Source: an uncultured Curtobacterium sp. | Lineage (GTDB): Bacteria; Actinomycetota; Actinomycetes; Actinomycetales; Microbacteriaceae | Assembly: GCA_913778205.1 (NCBI GenBank) | Contig: CAJYUW010000010.1 | Coordinates: 43,043-107,042, forward strand | Direction: 5' to 3' | Length of the DNA stretch: 64,000 nt | Shown: one piece after another, positions 54,596-62,826 of the stretch | How the letters are laid out: each line of letters begins with the position of its first letter | Position numbering within the stretch: position 1 is the first letter of the stretch | Program-made: the position numbers and the translations under genes | The notes under the pieces: generated by a model | Databases searched by the model: none | The model's input: the letters and a program-made list of their open reading frames with translations, nothing else | Told to the model about the DNA's origin: nothing

Positions 54596-54644
54596 CCGGC
54601 GTCGCTTCCGGGGCAGCGCGGCCTCGGCCTCGCCAGCGGCCCGG

Positions 54645-55607
54645 TCAGACCGGCGCGGGCAGCCCGAGCAGGAGCCGGATGTCGAGGTCGTCCTGCCGCA
54701 TCTGGGCGGCGAGCTCGTCCATCGACGAGAACTTGACCATGCCGCGGACGTACGAGACGAACAGCACCGCGATCGTGTCGCCGTACAGGTCGATGTCGAC
54801 GTCGAGCAGGTGCGCCTCGATCTGCTTCTCCGGGACGCCGTCGAACGTCGGGTTGTTGCCGACCGACACCGCGGCCGGGTACACCCTCCCGTCGTGCAGT
54901 ACGCGGGCCGCGTAGACGCCGTCCGCCGGGACGAAGCCCTCGCAGTGCGGGTCGAGGTTGGCGGTGGGGTAGCCCATCGCCCGGCCCCGCTGGTTGCCGT
55001 GCACGACGACGCTCCGGACGGCGTGCTCGCGTCCGAGCAGCCGTGCGGCCTCGGCGACCCGGCCGTCGCCGAGCAGCTCACGGATCCACGTCGAGGACAC
55101 CCGACGCTCCCCGGCGGGGCGGACGTCGTCCACCAGGTCGACGTCGTCGATGAGCTCGACGGTGAATCCGTGGCGCTCCCCCAGGCTGCGGAGCAGGGTG
55201 ACGTCCCCGGCGCCGCGGTGCCCGAAGCGGAAGTCGCTGCCGACGAAGACGTAGCGCGCGTGCAGCGTGTCCACGAGGATCTCGGAGACGAAGTCCTCCG
55301 GCTCCTTCGACTGGAGGTCGTGGTCGAAGCGGAGCAGCACGGTCGCGTCGACGCCGACGTCCTCGAGGAGTTCGCGCCGCTGGGCGATGCTCGTCAGGGC
55401 AGGGGGCGTCTTCACCGGGTCGATCACGCTCAGGGGGTGGCGGTCGAACGTGACCACGGTCGACACGAGCCCCTGCTGCCGGGCCGACTGCTCGAGGTGG
55501 GCGATCACCGCGCGGTGGCCCACGTGCACGCCGTCGAACTTCCCGATCGTCACGGCGCTCGGTCCGAAGCCCTGGGCCACGTCGGCGAGGTCGTCGTAGT
55601 ACTGCAC
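54645..55607 (-). CDS. ribF: bifunctional riboflavin kinase / FAD synthetase
   Basis: Makes FMN from riboflavin and FAD from FMN. 320 residues. N-terminal FAD synthetase with GKFDGVHVGH (residues 22-31) and SSTWIRELL; C-terminal kinase with HGNQRGRAMGYPTANL and PADGVYA. GTG at 55607; nearby TAGGGACGG may serve as ribosome-binding site. Confidence 0.96.
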   Translation of the reverse strand: MQYYDDLADVAQGFGPSAVTIGKFDGVHVGHRAVIAHLEQSARQQGLVSTVVTFDRHPLSVIDPVKTPPALTSIAQRRELLEDVGVDATVLLRFDHDLQSKEPEDFVSEILVDTLHARYVFVGSDFRFGHRGAGDVTLLRSLGERHGFTVELIDDVDLVDDVRPAGERRVSSTWIRELLGDGRVAEAARLLGREHAVRSVVVHGNQRGRAMGYPTANLDPHCEGFVPADGVYAARVLHDGRVYPAAVSVGNNPTFDGVPEKQIEAHLLDVDIDLYGDTIAVLFVSYVRGMVKFSSMDELAAQMRQDDLDIRLLLGLPAPV

Positions 55608-55615
55608 GGCCGTCC

Positions 55616-56080
55616 CTACTCGCCCACGGGGGCGGTCGGTGTCGCGTCCGACCGACTGTCGGTCACCGGGGTCGCCTGCACGGCCGTCCGGTGGTGCTTG
55701 CGGAGCCACGAGAGGCCGGCGATCGGGAGGACGAGCGGCGCGAAGAGGTAGCCGAGGCCGTAGTAGGACCACACGGTGTCGTCGGGGAACAGCTGGTGGT
55801 CGATCAGCGAGAGCGTGCCGACGACGAGCACGCCGACCATCTCGAAGCCGATGGTGACGCACGCCACGCGGTACCAGGCTCGTCCGGGGGCGATGAGGGC
55901 GACCATCGCGACGATGTAGACGACCGCGGCGACCGCGCTCAGCGTGTACGCGACGGGCGCGAAGGAGAACTTCTCGATGATCTGCACGACGCTGCGACCC
56001 GTCGCGGCCAGCGCGAGGATGCCGTAGACGGCGATGAGGACGCGGCCGACGCCGGTCGCGAGTGAGGATCTGGTCGCCAT
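55616..56080 (-). CDS. hypothetical four-helix membrane protein
   Basis: 154 residues with four hydrophobic segments: about residues 15-33, 43-68, 77-97 and 114-132. Not recognised. The ATG at 56080 is set by a TAGAAT box 7 nt upstream (leaderless); longer in-frame extensions run into 32-nt repeats and are rejected. Stop lies 8 nt before ribF. Confidence 0.75.
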   Translation of the reverse strand: MATRSSLATGVGRVLIAVYGILALAATGRSVVQIIEKFSFAPVAYTLSAVAAVVYIVAMVALIAPGRAWYRVACVTIGFEMVGVLVVGTLSLIDHQLFPDDTVWSYYGLGYLFAPLVLPIAGLSWLRKHHRTAVQATPVTDSRSDATPTAPVGE

Positions 56081-56087
56081 TGCACCG

Positions 56088-56093
56088 ATTCTA
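56088..56093 (-). promoter_or_regulatory. leaderless -10 box of the 55616-56080 gene
   Basis: TAGAAT on minus, 7 nt before the ATG at 56080. Confidence 0.6.
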
Positions 56094-56095
56094 CC

Positions 56096-56169
56096 GACGC
56101 CGGCCGGACCCGACGCCCACCGTGCCCGACGCCGGCCGGACCCGACGCCCACCGTGCCCGACGCCGGCC
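56096..56169. repeat. 32-nt tandem repeat (2.3 copies)
   Basis: Identical 32-nt units start at 56096 and 56128, with a partial third at 56160. They begin just beyond the -10 box of the 56080 gene. Confidence 0.8.
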
Positions 56170-56213
56170 ACGCGATGCAGCCACCGGGCCGGACGCCGGC
56201 TGGCGGACGCGCC

Positions 56214-56579
56214 TCAGTTCAGCGCGAACCAGATCTGGTACATCCGGTAGACCATGACGGCTACGGTGAACGCCCCCGCTCCGAGGACGACCGTGCTCCA
56301 CCGCGTCCGGTCGATGAGCGCCCAGACGATCGCGGCCGGCGGGACGAGGAGCACCGACACCGCGTACACGCCGAACTCGAGCGCGTTGCCGGCCGGCGGG
56401 CTCCCGACCGCGGGCAGCACGAGCGAGATGACGCCCTGTGCGAGGAGCAGCAGCTCGACGAGGACGAGCGAGCCGACCGTGTAGTCGTTCGGCTTCCACC
56501 CGATGAACCCGACCACGACGGCGAACAGCCCTGCGACGACCGCGACGACGAGCTGGACCCACATGAACCACTCGATCAC
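56214..56579 (-). CDS. hypothetical membrane protein downstream of truB
   Basis: 121 residues, almost all hydrophobic, with four membrane segments. Not recognised. GTG at 56579, 3 nt after the truB stop, so likely cotranscribed with truB. Confidence 0.75.
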   Translation of the reverse strand: MIEWFMWVQLVVAVVAGLFAVVVGFIGWKPNDYTVGSLVLVELLLLAQGVISLVLPAVGSPPAGNALEFGVYAVSVLLVPPAAIVWALIDRTRWSTVVLGAGAFTVAVMVYRMYQIWFALN

Positions 56580-56582
56580 GGG

Positions 56583-57518
56583 TCAGGCTCCTGTCGTCGT
56601 GGGGAAGTTGGTGATGACCCGGAGCTGGCCCCGGCGCACCGAGACGAGCCCGACGAGCCGGTCCGAACCGGACGCGATCGCGGCGACCGGACCCTCGTGG
56701 TCGGGGTGCTCGGCGCGGACCCGCTTGCCGTCGGCGAGGTCCTTGGCGGACGCCGCGTCGAGCGCCACCGTCGGGAACAGCGTCCGTGCCACGTCCACGG
56801 GTCGGAGGAGGGCGGCACGGACGTCGACGGCGTCGTCCTCGATGTCCAGGGCGTCGTCGACGTGGAAGGGGCCCACGTCGATCCGCCGGAGCGCGGTCAG
56901 GTGCGCCCCCGTGCCGAGCGCCGCGCCGACGTCCCGGGCGAGGGCCCGGACGTAGGTCCCGGACGAGCAGGAGACGACGACGTCGAGGTCCACGACCTGC
57001 ACGTCGGCGCCGTCCACGGACACCGTGTGGTGCTCGCGGCCGGTGACGTCGAACCGGGAGACCGTGACAGTGCGCGAGCGCAGCACGACCTCCTCGCCCC
57101 GTCGCGCGAGGTCGTACGCGCGTCGACCGTCCACCTTGATGGCGCTCACGGTCGACGGCACCTGGTCGATCTGACCCCGCTGCGCGGCGACCGCGGCCTC
57201 GACCGCTGCCTCGGACACGTCGGCACCGGAGACGCCGGCCGCGGCGACGGGGTCGCCGTCGGCGTCGTCCGAGTCGGTCGAGACCCCGAGCCGGATCGTC
57301 GCGGTGTAGGTCTTGCCCAGCCCGACGAGGTGCGTCAGCAGGCGCGTGGACGGCCCGGCACCGAGCAGCAGGAGCCCGGTCGCCATCGGGTCGAGGGTCC
57401 CGGCGTGGCCGATCTTCTTCAGTCCCAGCCGCCGCCGAGCGATCGACACGACCCGGTGGCTGGAGATCCCCTGTGGCTTGTCGACGAGGAGGATCCCGTC
57501 CGGCGGCGATTCGAGCAC
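56583..57518 (-). CDS. truB: tRNA pseudouridine-55 synthase
   Basis: Makes pseudouridine 55 in the T-loop of tRNA. 311 residues. Catalytic Asp D43 in HAGTLDPMATG; KPQGISSH early; VSCSSGTYVRALARD later. GTG at 57518 with a TACCCT box 6 nt upstream (leaderless). Confidence 0.96.
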   Translation of the reverse strand: MLESPPDGILLVDKPQGISSHRVVSIARRRLGLKKIGHAGTLDPMATGLLLLGAGPSTRLLTHLVGLGKTYTATIRLGVSTDSDDADGDPVAAAGVSGADVSEAAVEAAVAAQRGQIDQVPSTVSAIKVDGRRAYDLARRGEEVVLRSRTVTVSRFDVTGREHHTVSVDGADVQVVDLDVVVSCSSGTYVRALARDVGAALGTGAHLTALRRIDVGPFHVDDALDIEDDAVDVRAALLRPVDVARTLFPTVALDAASAKDLADGKRVRAEHPDHEGPVAAIASGSDRLVGLVSVRRGQLRVITNFPTTTGA

Positions 57519-57524
57519 CCGGAG

Positions 57525-57530
57525 AGGGTA
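57525..57530 (-). promoter_or_regulatory. leaderless -10 box of truB
   Basis: TACCCT on minus, 6 nt before the truB GTG. Confidence 0.6.
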
Positions 57531-57540
57531 CCAGCGCTGC

Positions 57541-57987
57541 TCAGCAGGCGTCGTTCCACTCCCGGCGGGGGTGCTCCGGATCGCTGACGTCGAGGATGGC
57601 GGACGCCGCGATCTTCACGTCGGCCCGGCGCTCGAGCCGACCCTGCTCCTGTTCGACCCACATCGACCAGCGCCAGAGTCCGCGCACCCCGGGGTCGAGC
57701 GTGCCGTGACCGTGCACGACGAGCACGCCGGGCCCGGCACCCGTGGACCGGAACGGTGCGACGAGATCTGCCCGCAGCGCGTCGGCCGAGGCCGACGGCG
57801 CCGCTGCCGCCGTCGCCGGGACGCCGTGCTGCTCGAACCCGGCGACGAGCGCCGCGGCGACGTGCTCGAGGTCGGTGCCCGGTTGTCCGTCAATCCCGAT
57901 GACGGTGCGGTTCGTGCCGACCTGTGCGATCGCCTCGGCCGCGATCGCGGCCATCGTGTCGGTCTCCTGCGGTGCCCAGCGTGCCAT
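57541..57987 (-). CDS. degenerate uridine-kinase-like protein
   Basis: 148 residues, function unknown. The start resembles P-loop kinases of the uridine-kinase type (hydrophobic strand, then GIDGQPGTD at residues 31-39, then a helix). The glycine-lysine-Ser/Thr of a real Walker A is missing, so ATP binding by this loop is unlikely. Later, VLVVHGHGTLDPG may be a remnant strand. ATG at 57987 follows TACGGT by 6 nt (leaderless) and shares its promoter region with mutY. Confidence 0.7.
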   Translation of the reverse strand: MARWAPQETDTMAAIAAEAIAQVGTNRTVIGIDGQPGTDLEHVAAALVAGFEQHGVPATAAAAPSASADALRADLVAPFRSTGAGPGVLVVHGHGTLDPGVRGLWRWSMWVEQEQGRLERRADVKIAASAILDVSDPEHPRREWNDAC

Positions 57988-57993
57988 GCGGCC

Positions 57994-57999
57994 ACCGTA
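57994..57999 (-). promoter_or_regulatory. leaderless -10 box of the 57541-57987 gene
   Basis: TACGGT on minus, 6 nt before the ATG at 57987. Shares two bases with the mutY -10 box. Confidence 0.55.
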
Positions 58000-58003
58000 G
58001 GCT
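57998..58003 (+). promoter_or_regulatory. leaderless -10 box of mutY
   Basis: TAGGCT on plus, 6 nt before the mutY GTG at 58010. Overlaps the divergent -10 box at 57994-57999. Confidence 0.6.
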
Positions 58004-58009
58004 GTCCTG

Positions 58010-58951
58010 GTGAACGCGCGCCGAGCCTCCAGGCGGTCCGAGCCGGCCGTGGACGGCAACCCCGCGACGGCCGGACGACCCGACCTCGCCACCCCGCTGG
58101 TCGCCTGGTTCCGCGCCGAGGCGCGGGACCTGCCCTGGCGCCGCCCCGGCTTCCCCGCGTGGGGCACGCTCGTCAGCGAGATCATGCTGCAGCAGACGCA
58201 GGTCGCTCGCGTCGTCCCCCGACTGGAGGCGTGGCTCACCCGGTGGCCGACGCCTCGCGACCTCGCGGACTCCCCTCCGGCGGAGGCGGTACGGGCCTGG
58301 GACCGGCTCGGCTACCCGAGACGTGCGCTCGCGCTGCACGCGGCGGCGACCGTGATCGCCGAGGAGCACGACAACGTCGTGCCGCGGGACGTCGACGCAC
58401 TCCTCGCCCTGCCCGGTATCGGGGACTACACGGCGCGCGCGGTGGCGGTGTTCGCGTACGGCGACCGCCACCCGGTGGTCGACGTCAACGTCCGCCGGGT
58501 CCTGGCGCGGGCACTGCTCGGACAGGGACAGCCCGGTCCCGCGAAGGCGAAGCAGGACCTCCCACTCATGGAGTCGGTGCTGCCGACGGACCGTGCGGAC
58601 GCCGCCGCGACGAACGCCGCCGCGATGGAGCTCGGCGCGCTCGTGTGCGTCGCCCGCTCCCCCGCGTGCGACGCCTGCCCGATCGCCGACCGCTGCGCCT
58701 GGCGTGCGGCGGGCTACCCGGAGCACGAGGGTCCCCGCGCGCCGAAGCAGGCGCGGTTCGCGGGCAGCGACCGTCAGGTGCGGGGCCTCATCATGGCCGA
58801 GCTCCGCGCCAGCGACGTGCCGGTGCCGCGCTCCGAGATCGACCTCGTCTGGCCGGACGGCGAACAACGGGAGCGTGCACTCGCCTCGCTCCTGGCCGAC
58901 GGACTGGCCGTCGGCGACGATGCGGGCGGGTACACGCTCCCGCACGGGTGA
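58010..58951 (+). CDS. mutY: A/G-specific adenine glycosylase
   Basis: Removes adenine mispaired with 8-oxoguanine. 313 residues. Helix-hairpin-helix LPGIGDYTARAVAVFA with catalytic Asp in VVDVNVRRVLAR; early SEIMLQQTQVARV; [4Fe-4S] cluster cysteines C-X6-C-X2-C-X5-C in CVARSPACDACPIADRC. The C-terminal part is shorter than in E. coli MutY. GTG at 58010 is leaderless. Its stop is only 3 nt from the rbfA stop on the other strand. Confidence 0.95.
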   Translation: MNARRASRRSEPAVDGNPATAGRPDLATPLVAWFRAEARDLPWRRPGFPAWGTLVSEIMLQQTQVARVVPRLEAWLTRWPTPRDLADSPPAEAVRAWDRLGYPRRALALHAAATVIAEEHDNVVPRDVDALLALPGIGDYTARAVAVFAYGDRHPVVDVNVRRVLARALLGQGQPGPAKAKQDLPLMESVLPTDRADAAATNAAAMELGALVCVARSPACDACPIADRCAWRAAGYPEHEGPRAPKQARFAGSDRQVRGLIMAELRASDVPVPRSEIDLVWPDGEQRERALASLLADGLAVGDDAGGYTLPHG

Positions 58952-58954
58952 GGG

Positions 58955-59398
58955 CTACGCCCGGTCGGTGTCCTCGTCGTCGTCGTCGTGCTTGTACGGG
59001 TCGGCGTCGCCGGCGTACTGCGCTCCGGCGGAGGCCGCACGCACCTGGGCGTCCCGCGCCTGGGCCTGCGCGAGCAGGTCCTCCATGTGCGCCGAGGTCT
59101 CCGGGAGGGCGTCCGCGATGAACTCGAGCGACGGGGTGAGCCGCGCCGTGATGTTCTTGCCGACCTCGCTGCGGAGCATGCCGGTCGCGGCCTTGAGCGC
59201 CGCTGCCGAGCCTTCCCGCTCCTCGTCGGTGCCGTAGACGGTGTAGAACACGGACGCGTGCTGCAGGTCCCCGGTGACACGGACGTCGGTGATGGTCACG
59301 AAGCCGAGGCGCGGGTCGCGGAGACCCTTGTCGAGCCGGCGTGCGACGACCTCCTTGATGCGGTCCGCCATCTTGCGGGCGCGCTGCGGGTCAGCCAT
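58955..59398 (-). CDS. rbfA: ribosome-binding factor A
   Basis: Late-stage 30S maturation factor. 147 residues with the KH-like core: VARRLDKGLRDPRLGFVTITDVRVT and SVFYTVYG. Acidic tail of Asp/Glu at the end. ATG at 59398 with AGGAGGCACC upstream. Last gene of the nusA-infB cluster. Confidence 0.96.
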   Translation of the reverse strand: MADPQRARKMADRIKEVVARRLDKGLRDPRLGFVTITDVRVTGDLQHASVFYTVYGTDEEREGSAAALKAATGMLRSEVGKNITARLTPSLEFIADALPETSAHMEDLLAQAQARDAQVRAASAGAQYAGDADPYKHDDDDEDTDRA

Positions 59399-59438
59399 GG
59401 GTGCCTCCTGGGGCAGGGATTCTTCTGGTGGAACGGGT

Positions 59439-59472
59439 GGACCCCGCCGCTCCCGGGGGAACGGCGGGGTCC
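59439..59472 (-). terminator. hairpin between infB and rbfA
   Basis: 11-bp perfect stem GGACCCCGCCG / CGGCGGGGTCC (59439-59449 with 59462-59472) and 12-nt loop, 16 nt past the infB stop. It may stop part of the transcription before rbfA or stabilise the infB end. Confidence 0.6.
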
Positions 59473-59487
59473 AGGATAGCCAGGCGA

Positions 59488-62319
59488 CTAGTCGCGCGGC
59501 TTCTCGACGAGCTCGGTCGTCTCGATCTCGTCACCGATCTGGATGTCGTTGTACTTGCCCAGACCGATACCGGCCTCGAAGTCCGTGCGGACCTCGGTGA
59601 CGTCGTCCTTGAAGCGACGCAGGGACTCGATCGCCAGACCGTCGGCGATGACGACACCCTCGCGGATGACGCGCGCCTTGGCGTTGCGGGTGATCGTGCC
59701 GGAGCGGACGATGACACCGGCGATGTTGCCGAACTTGGAGGAACGGAACACCTCGCGGATCTCCGCGACGCCCGACTGGACCTCTTCGTACTCGGGCTTG
59801 AGCATGCCCTTGAGGGACTGCTCGATGTCCTCGAGTGCGTTGTAGATGACCGAGTAGAAGCGCACGTCGATGCCTTCGCGGGCCGCACGCTCGCGGGCCT
59901 TGACGTCCGGACGGACGTTGAACCCGACGACGATCGCGTTGTCGATCGTGGCGAGGTCGATGTCCGACTCCGTGATCGCACCCACACCGCGGTGCAGGAT
60001 GCGCAGCTGGACGCTGTCGTCCACCTCGATGTCGAGGAGCGACTGCTCGAGCGCCTCGACGGCACCGGAGACGTCACCCTTGATGATGAGGTTGAGCGAG
60101 TCGACCTTGCCCTCTTCGAGTGCGCGGGTGAAGTCCTCGAGCGAGATGCGCTTGCGGGCCTTGGCCAGCTGGGCGTTGCGCTCGGCGGCCTCACGCTTCT
60201 CGGCGATCTGGCGGGCCGTGCGGTCCTCTTCGGTGACGAGGAACGTGTCACCGGCGCGCGGCACCGACGACAGACCCTGCACCTGGACCGGACGCGACGG
60301 GGTCGCTGCCTGGACGGCGACACCGTTCTCGTCCGTCATCGCACGGACGCGACCGTAGGCCGTGCCCGCGACGATGGCGTCACCGACGTGGAGCGTGCCG
60401 GACTGGATGAGCACGGTCGCCACCGAACCACGACCCTTGTCGAGTCGCGCTTCGATCGCCACACCGCGGGCGTCCTTGTCGGGGTTCGCACGCAGGTCGA
60501 GACCGGCGTCGGCAGTGAGCAGCACCGCGTCCAGGAGGTCCTGGATGCCGATGTTCTGGCGGGCCGACACGTCGACGAACATGACGTCGCCGCCGTACTC
60601 CTCGGCCACCAGGTTGTACTCGGTGAGCTGCTGGCGGACCTTGGCCGGGTTCGCGCCTTCCTTGTCGATCTTGTTCACCGCGACCACGATCGGCACACCG
60701 GCCGACTGGGCGTGGTTCAGCGCCTCGATCGTCTGGGGCATGATGCCGTCGTCCGCCGCGACCACGAGGATCGCGATGTCGGTCACCTGCGCACCACGGG
60801 CACGCATAGCGGTGAACGCCTCGTGACCCGGGGTGTCGATGAACGTGATCGGACGCTCGGCGCCCTCGTGCTCGGTGACGATCTGGTACGCACCGATGTG
60901 CTGGGTGATGCCACCGGCCTCGCCCTCGACGACCTTCGAGTTGCGGATCGCGTCGAGGAGGCGGGTCTTGCCGTGGTCGACGTGACCCATGACGGTGACC
61001 ACCGGGGGCCGCTGCTGCAGCACCGAGTCGTCCTCGTCCTCGAGTTCGCCCTCGAGGTCGATGTCGAAGCCCTCGAGGAGCTCCTTGTCCTCGTCCTCCG
61101 GCGAGACGATCTGGATCTTGTAGCCCAGTTCCTCGCCGAGGACCTCGAACGTCGCCTCGTCCAGGGACTCCGTGGCGGTCGCCATCTCACCGAGGTGGAA
61201 CAGCACCGTCACGAGGTTGCCGGGGCTCGCGTCGATCTTGTCCGCGAAGTCCGAGATGCTCGCACCGCGACGCAGACGGATGACCGTGTTGCCGTCGCCG
61301 CGCGGGACCTGCACGCCGCCGAGCGACGGCGCCTGCCGCATCTCGTACTCGGCGCGCTTCGTCCGCTTCGACTTGCGGGCACGGCTCTTGCCGCCACCGC
61401 GACCGAACGCACCGGCGGTGCCACCACCGGGACCACGACCACGGCCACCGCCACCGGCGGGGCGCGGGCCGCTGAACGCCGGGCGGCTGAAGCCACCACC
61501 GGCGCCGCCACCGGCACCACCGGGACGGTTGAAGCCGCCACCCTGACCACCACGGCCGCCACCCTGGCCCGGGCGCTGCCCGAAGCCGTTCGGACGACCC
61601 TGCTGGCCGGGGCCACCGGGACGGGGCGCACCGGGGCGCGGGACACCGGGACGCGGCGGGGCCGGACGCGGGATGCCGTTGCCGCCACCCTGACCGGCAG
61701 CGGGGCGCTGGCCCATGCCCTGGTTCTGCGAGTACGGGTTGTTGCCGGGGCGCGGCGGGCGGGAGCCCATGCCCTGGCTCGAGGCGTACGGGTTGTTGCC
61801 CGGACGCGCGCCCGGCTTCGGGCCACCCGGCTTCGGGCCGGACGCCGTGTTCGGCTTCGGGGTGCCGGGCTTCGCCGCGCCACCGTCCGTGCCGGACGCC
61901 TTCTCGGCAGCGGCTGCCTTCTGTGCGGCCTCTGCCTCGGCCTGGCGCTGCGCGACCGACTTCGGCGCGGCCGGGACCGGCGCGTCCGAGGCGGGCTGCT
62001 CAGCGGCGGGCGCCGACGGAGCGGGCGCGGGGGTCGCCGGACCGGGCTTCGCACCGGGCTTCGGCGCTGCCGACCGCGAGGCCGAACCCGGCTTCGGGGC
62101 GGCGGCACCGGGCTTCGGCGCGGCTGCACCGGCGGCGGGCGCCTTCGACGCCGCGGCGCCGTCCGCCTGCAGCGCAGCACGGAGCTTGCGCGCGACGGGG
62201 GGTTCCACACTGGAGCTCGGGCCCTTGACGAACTCGCCGAGCTCCTTGAGCTTCTCCATTGCGGTCTTGCTGTCGACACCGAGTTCGGATGCGATCTCGT
62301 GTACGCGTGGTTTTGCCAC
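59488..62319 (-). CDS. infB: translation initiation factor IF-2
   Basis: GTPase that delivers initiator tRNA to the 30S subunit. 943 residues. The N-terminal ~400 are low complexity (Ala/Pro/Gly/Gln) with near-repeats [17 protein letters not shown] and [17 protein letters not shown]. The GTPase domain follows: GHVDHGKT near 452, [11 protein letters not shown] and NKIDK. Domains II-IV complete the protein. GTG at 62319 with AAGGAGA upstream, part of which lies in a switchable hairpin. Confidence 0.97.
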   Translation of the reverse strand: MAKPRVHEIASELGVDSKTAMEKLKELGEFVKGPSSSVEPPVARKLRAALQADGAAASKAPAAGAAAPKPGAAAPKPGSASRSAAPKPGAKPGPATPAPAPSAPAAEQPASDAPVPAAPKSVAQRQAEAEAAQKAAAAEKASGTDGGAAKPGTPKPNTASGPKPGGPKPGARPGNNPYASSQGMGSRPPRPGNNPYSQNQGMGQRPAAGQGGGNGIPRPAPPRPGVPRPGAPRPGGPGQQGRPNGFGQRPGQGGGRGGQGGGFNRPGGAGGGAGGGFSRPAFSGPRPAGGGGRGRGPGGGTAGAFGRGGGKSRARKSKRTKRAEYEMRQAPSLGGVQVPRGDGNTVIRLRRGASISDFADKIDASPGNLVTVLFHLGEMATATESLDEATFEVLGEELGYKIQIVSPEDEDKELLEGFDIDLEGELEDEDDSVLQQRPPVVTVMGHVDHGKTRLLDAIRNSKVVEGEAGGITQHIGAYQIVTEHEGAERPITFIDTPGHEAFTAMRARGAQVTDIAILVVAADDGIMPQTIEALNHAQSAGVPIVVAVNKIDKEGANPAKVRQQLTEYNLVAEEYGGDVMFVDVSARQNIGIQDLLDAVLLTADAGLDLRANPDKDARGVAIEARLDKGRGSVATVLIQSGTLHVGDAIVAGTAYGRVRAMTDENGVAVQAATPSRPVQVQGLSSVPRAGDTFLVTEEDRTARQIAEKREAAERNAQLAKARKRISLEDFTRALEEGKVDSLNLIIKGDVSGAVEALEQSLLDIEVDDSVQLRILHRGVGAITESDIDLATIDNAIVVGFNVRPDVKARERAAREGIDVRFYSVIYNALEDIEQSLKGMLKPEYEEVQSGVAEIREVFRSSKFGNIAGVIVRSGTITRNAKARVIREGVVIADGLAIESLRRFKDDVTEVRTDFEAGIGLGKYNDIQIGDEIETTELVEKPRD

Positions 62320-62325
62320 TGTTCT

Positions 62326-62358
62326 CCTTCACGGGTCCTGCCCCGTGAAGGGGCAGGA
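62326..62358 (-). promoter_or_regulatory. two mutually exclusive hairpins in infB leader
   Basis: Hairpin B pairs 62326-62335 with 62342-62351 (10 bp) and covers part of the AAGGAG ribosome-binding site. Hairpin A pairs 62336-62344 with 62350-62358 (9 bp) and leaves it free. They share bases, so only one can form at a time. Confidence 0.6.
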
Positions 62359-62393
62359 CTCACTGGATGACGGGTCTCATTTCGAGCCGCTCA

Positions 62394-62708
62394 TCAGTTG
62401 TCCATAAGCCGTTCAGCCTGTTCTGTCGTGTCCGGGCGCTCGGACGACCCTTCGGCCGTGAGGCCTTGCAGGTACTCGAGCACCGAGGACGTGTCGGGTT
62501 CGCGATCCAGCCGAAGTGCCCGGCGGAAGGCCCGGCGCTTGACGGCCAGTTCGTAGGCATCGACCGTCGGGGTGAGCCACGCTCCCCGGCCCGGCATGAC
62601 TGCTTTCGGATCCGCCACGACTCGCCCGTCGCCGAGGGCGACGACACGGAGGAGGGAGGATCGGGGCGCGCGACGACGACTGCCGATGCACGTTCTGACG
62701 GGTTCCAC
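62394..62708 (-). CDS. ylxR: YlxR family RNA-binding protein
   Basis: Small DUF448 protein between nusA and infB; binds RNA and is reported to affect RNase P and gene regulation in other bacteria. 104 residues: VRTCIGSRRRAPRSSLLR at the start and GRGAWLTPT in the middle. GTG at 62708 with AAGGAGTAAG right upstream. Confidence 0.93.
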   Translation of the reverse strand: MEPVRTCIGSRRRAPRSSLLRVVALGDGRVVADPKAVMPGRGAWLTPTVDAYELAVKRRAFRRALRLDREPDTSSVLEYLQGLTAEGSSERPDTTEQAERLMDN

Positions 62709-62826
62709 CTTACTCCTTGCCTCGGACGGACGCGATCCGGCACGCCCGGTCCGTCCACGCCGGCAGCGAAACGCCGCCGTCGTGGACGGAAGACGCACGG
62801 ACAGCTGCGCGTGTGCGCGGCTGCGC

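Larger units (their letters stand above)
54298..54644. other. 347-bp convergent gap between DUF349 gene and ribF
   Basis: Contains two hairpins (54314-54345 and 54562-54595) and otherwise nothing I can assign; the open frames look random. Confidence 0.7.

Noticed and set aside
54346..54644. tRNA or small gene in the DUF349-ribF gap
   Set aside because: No TTCGA T-loop or acceptor pairing found, and no open frame with a ribosome-binding site.
58010..58951. mutY as truncated
   Set aside because: All catalytic and iron-sulfur residues are present; actinobacterial MutY proteins are often shorter at the C-terminus.
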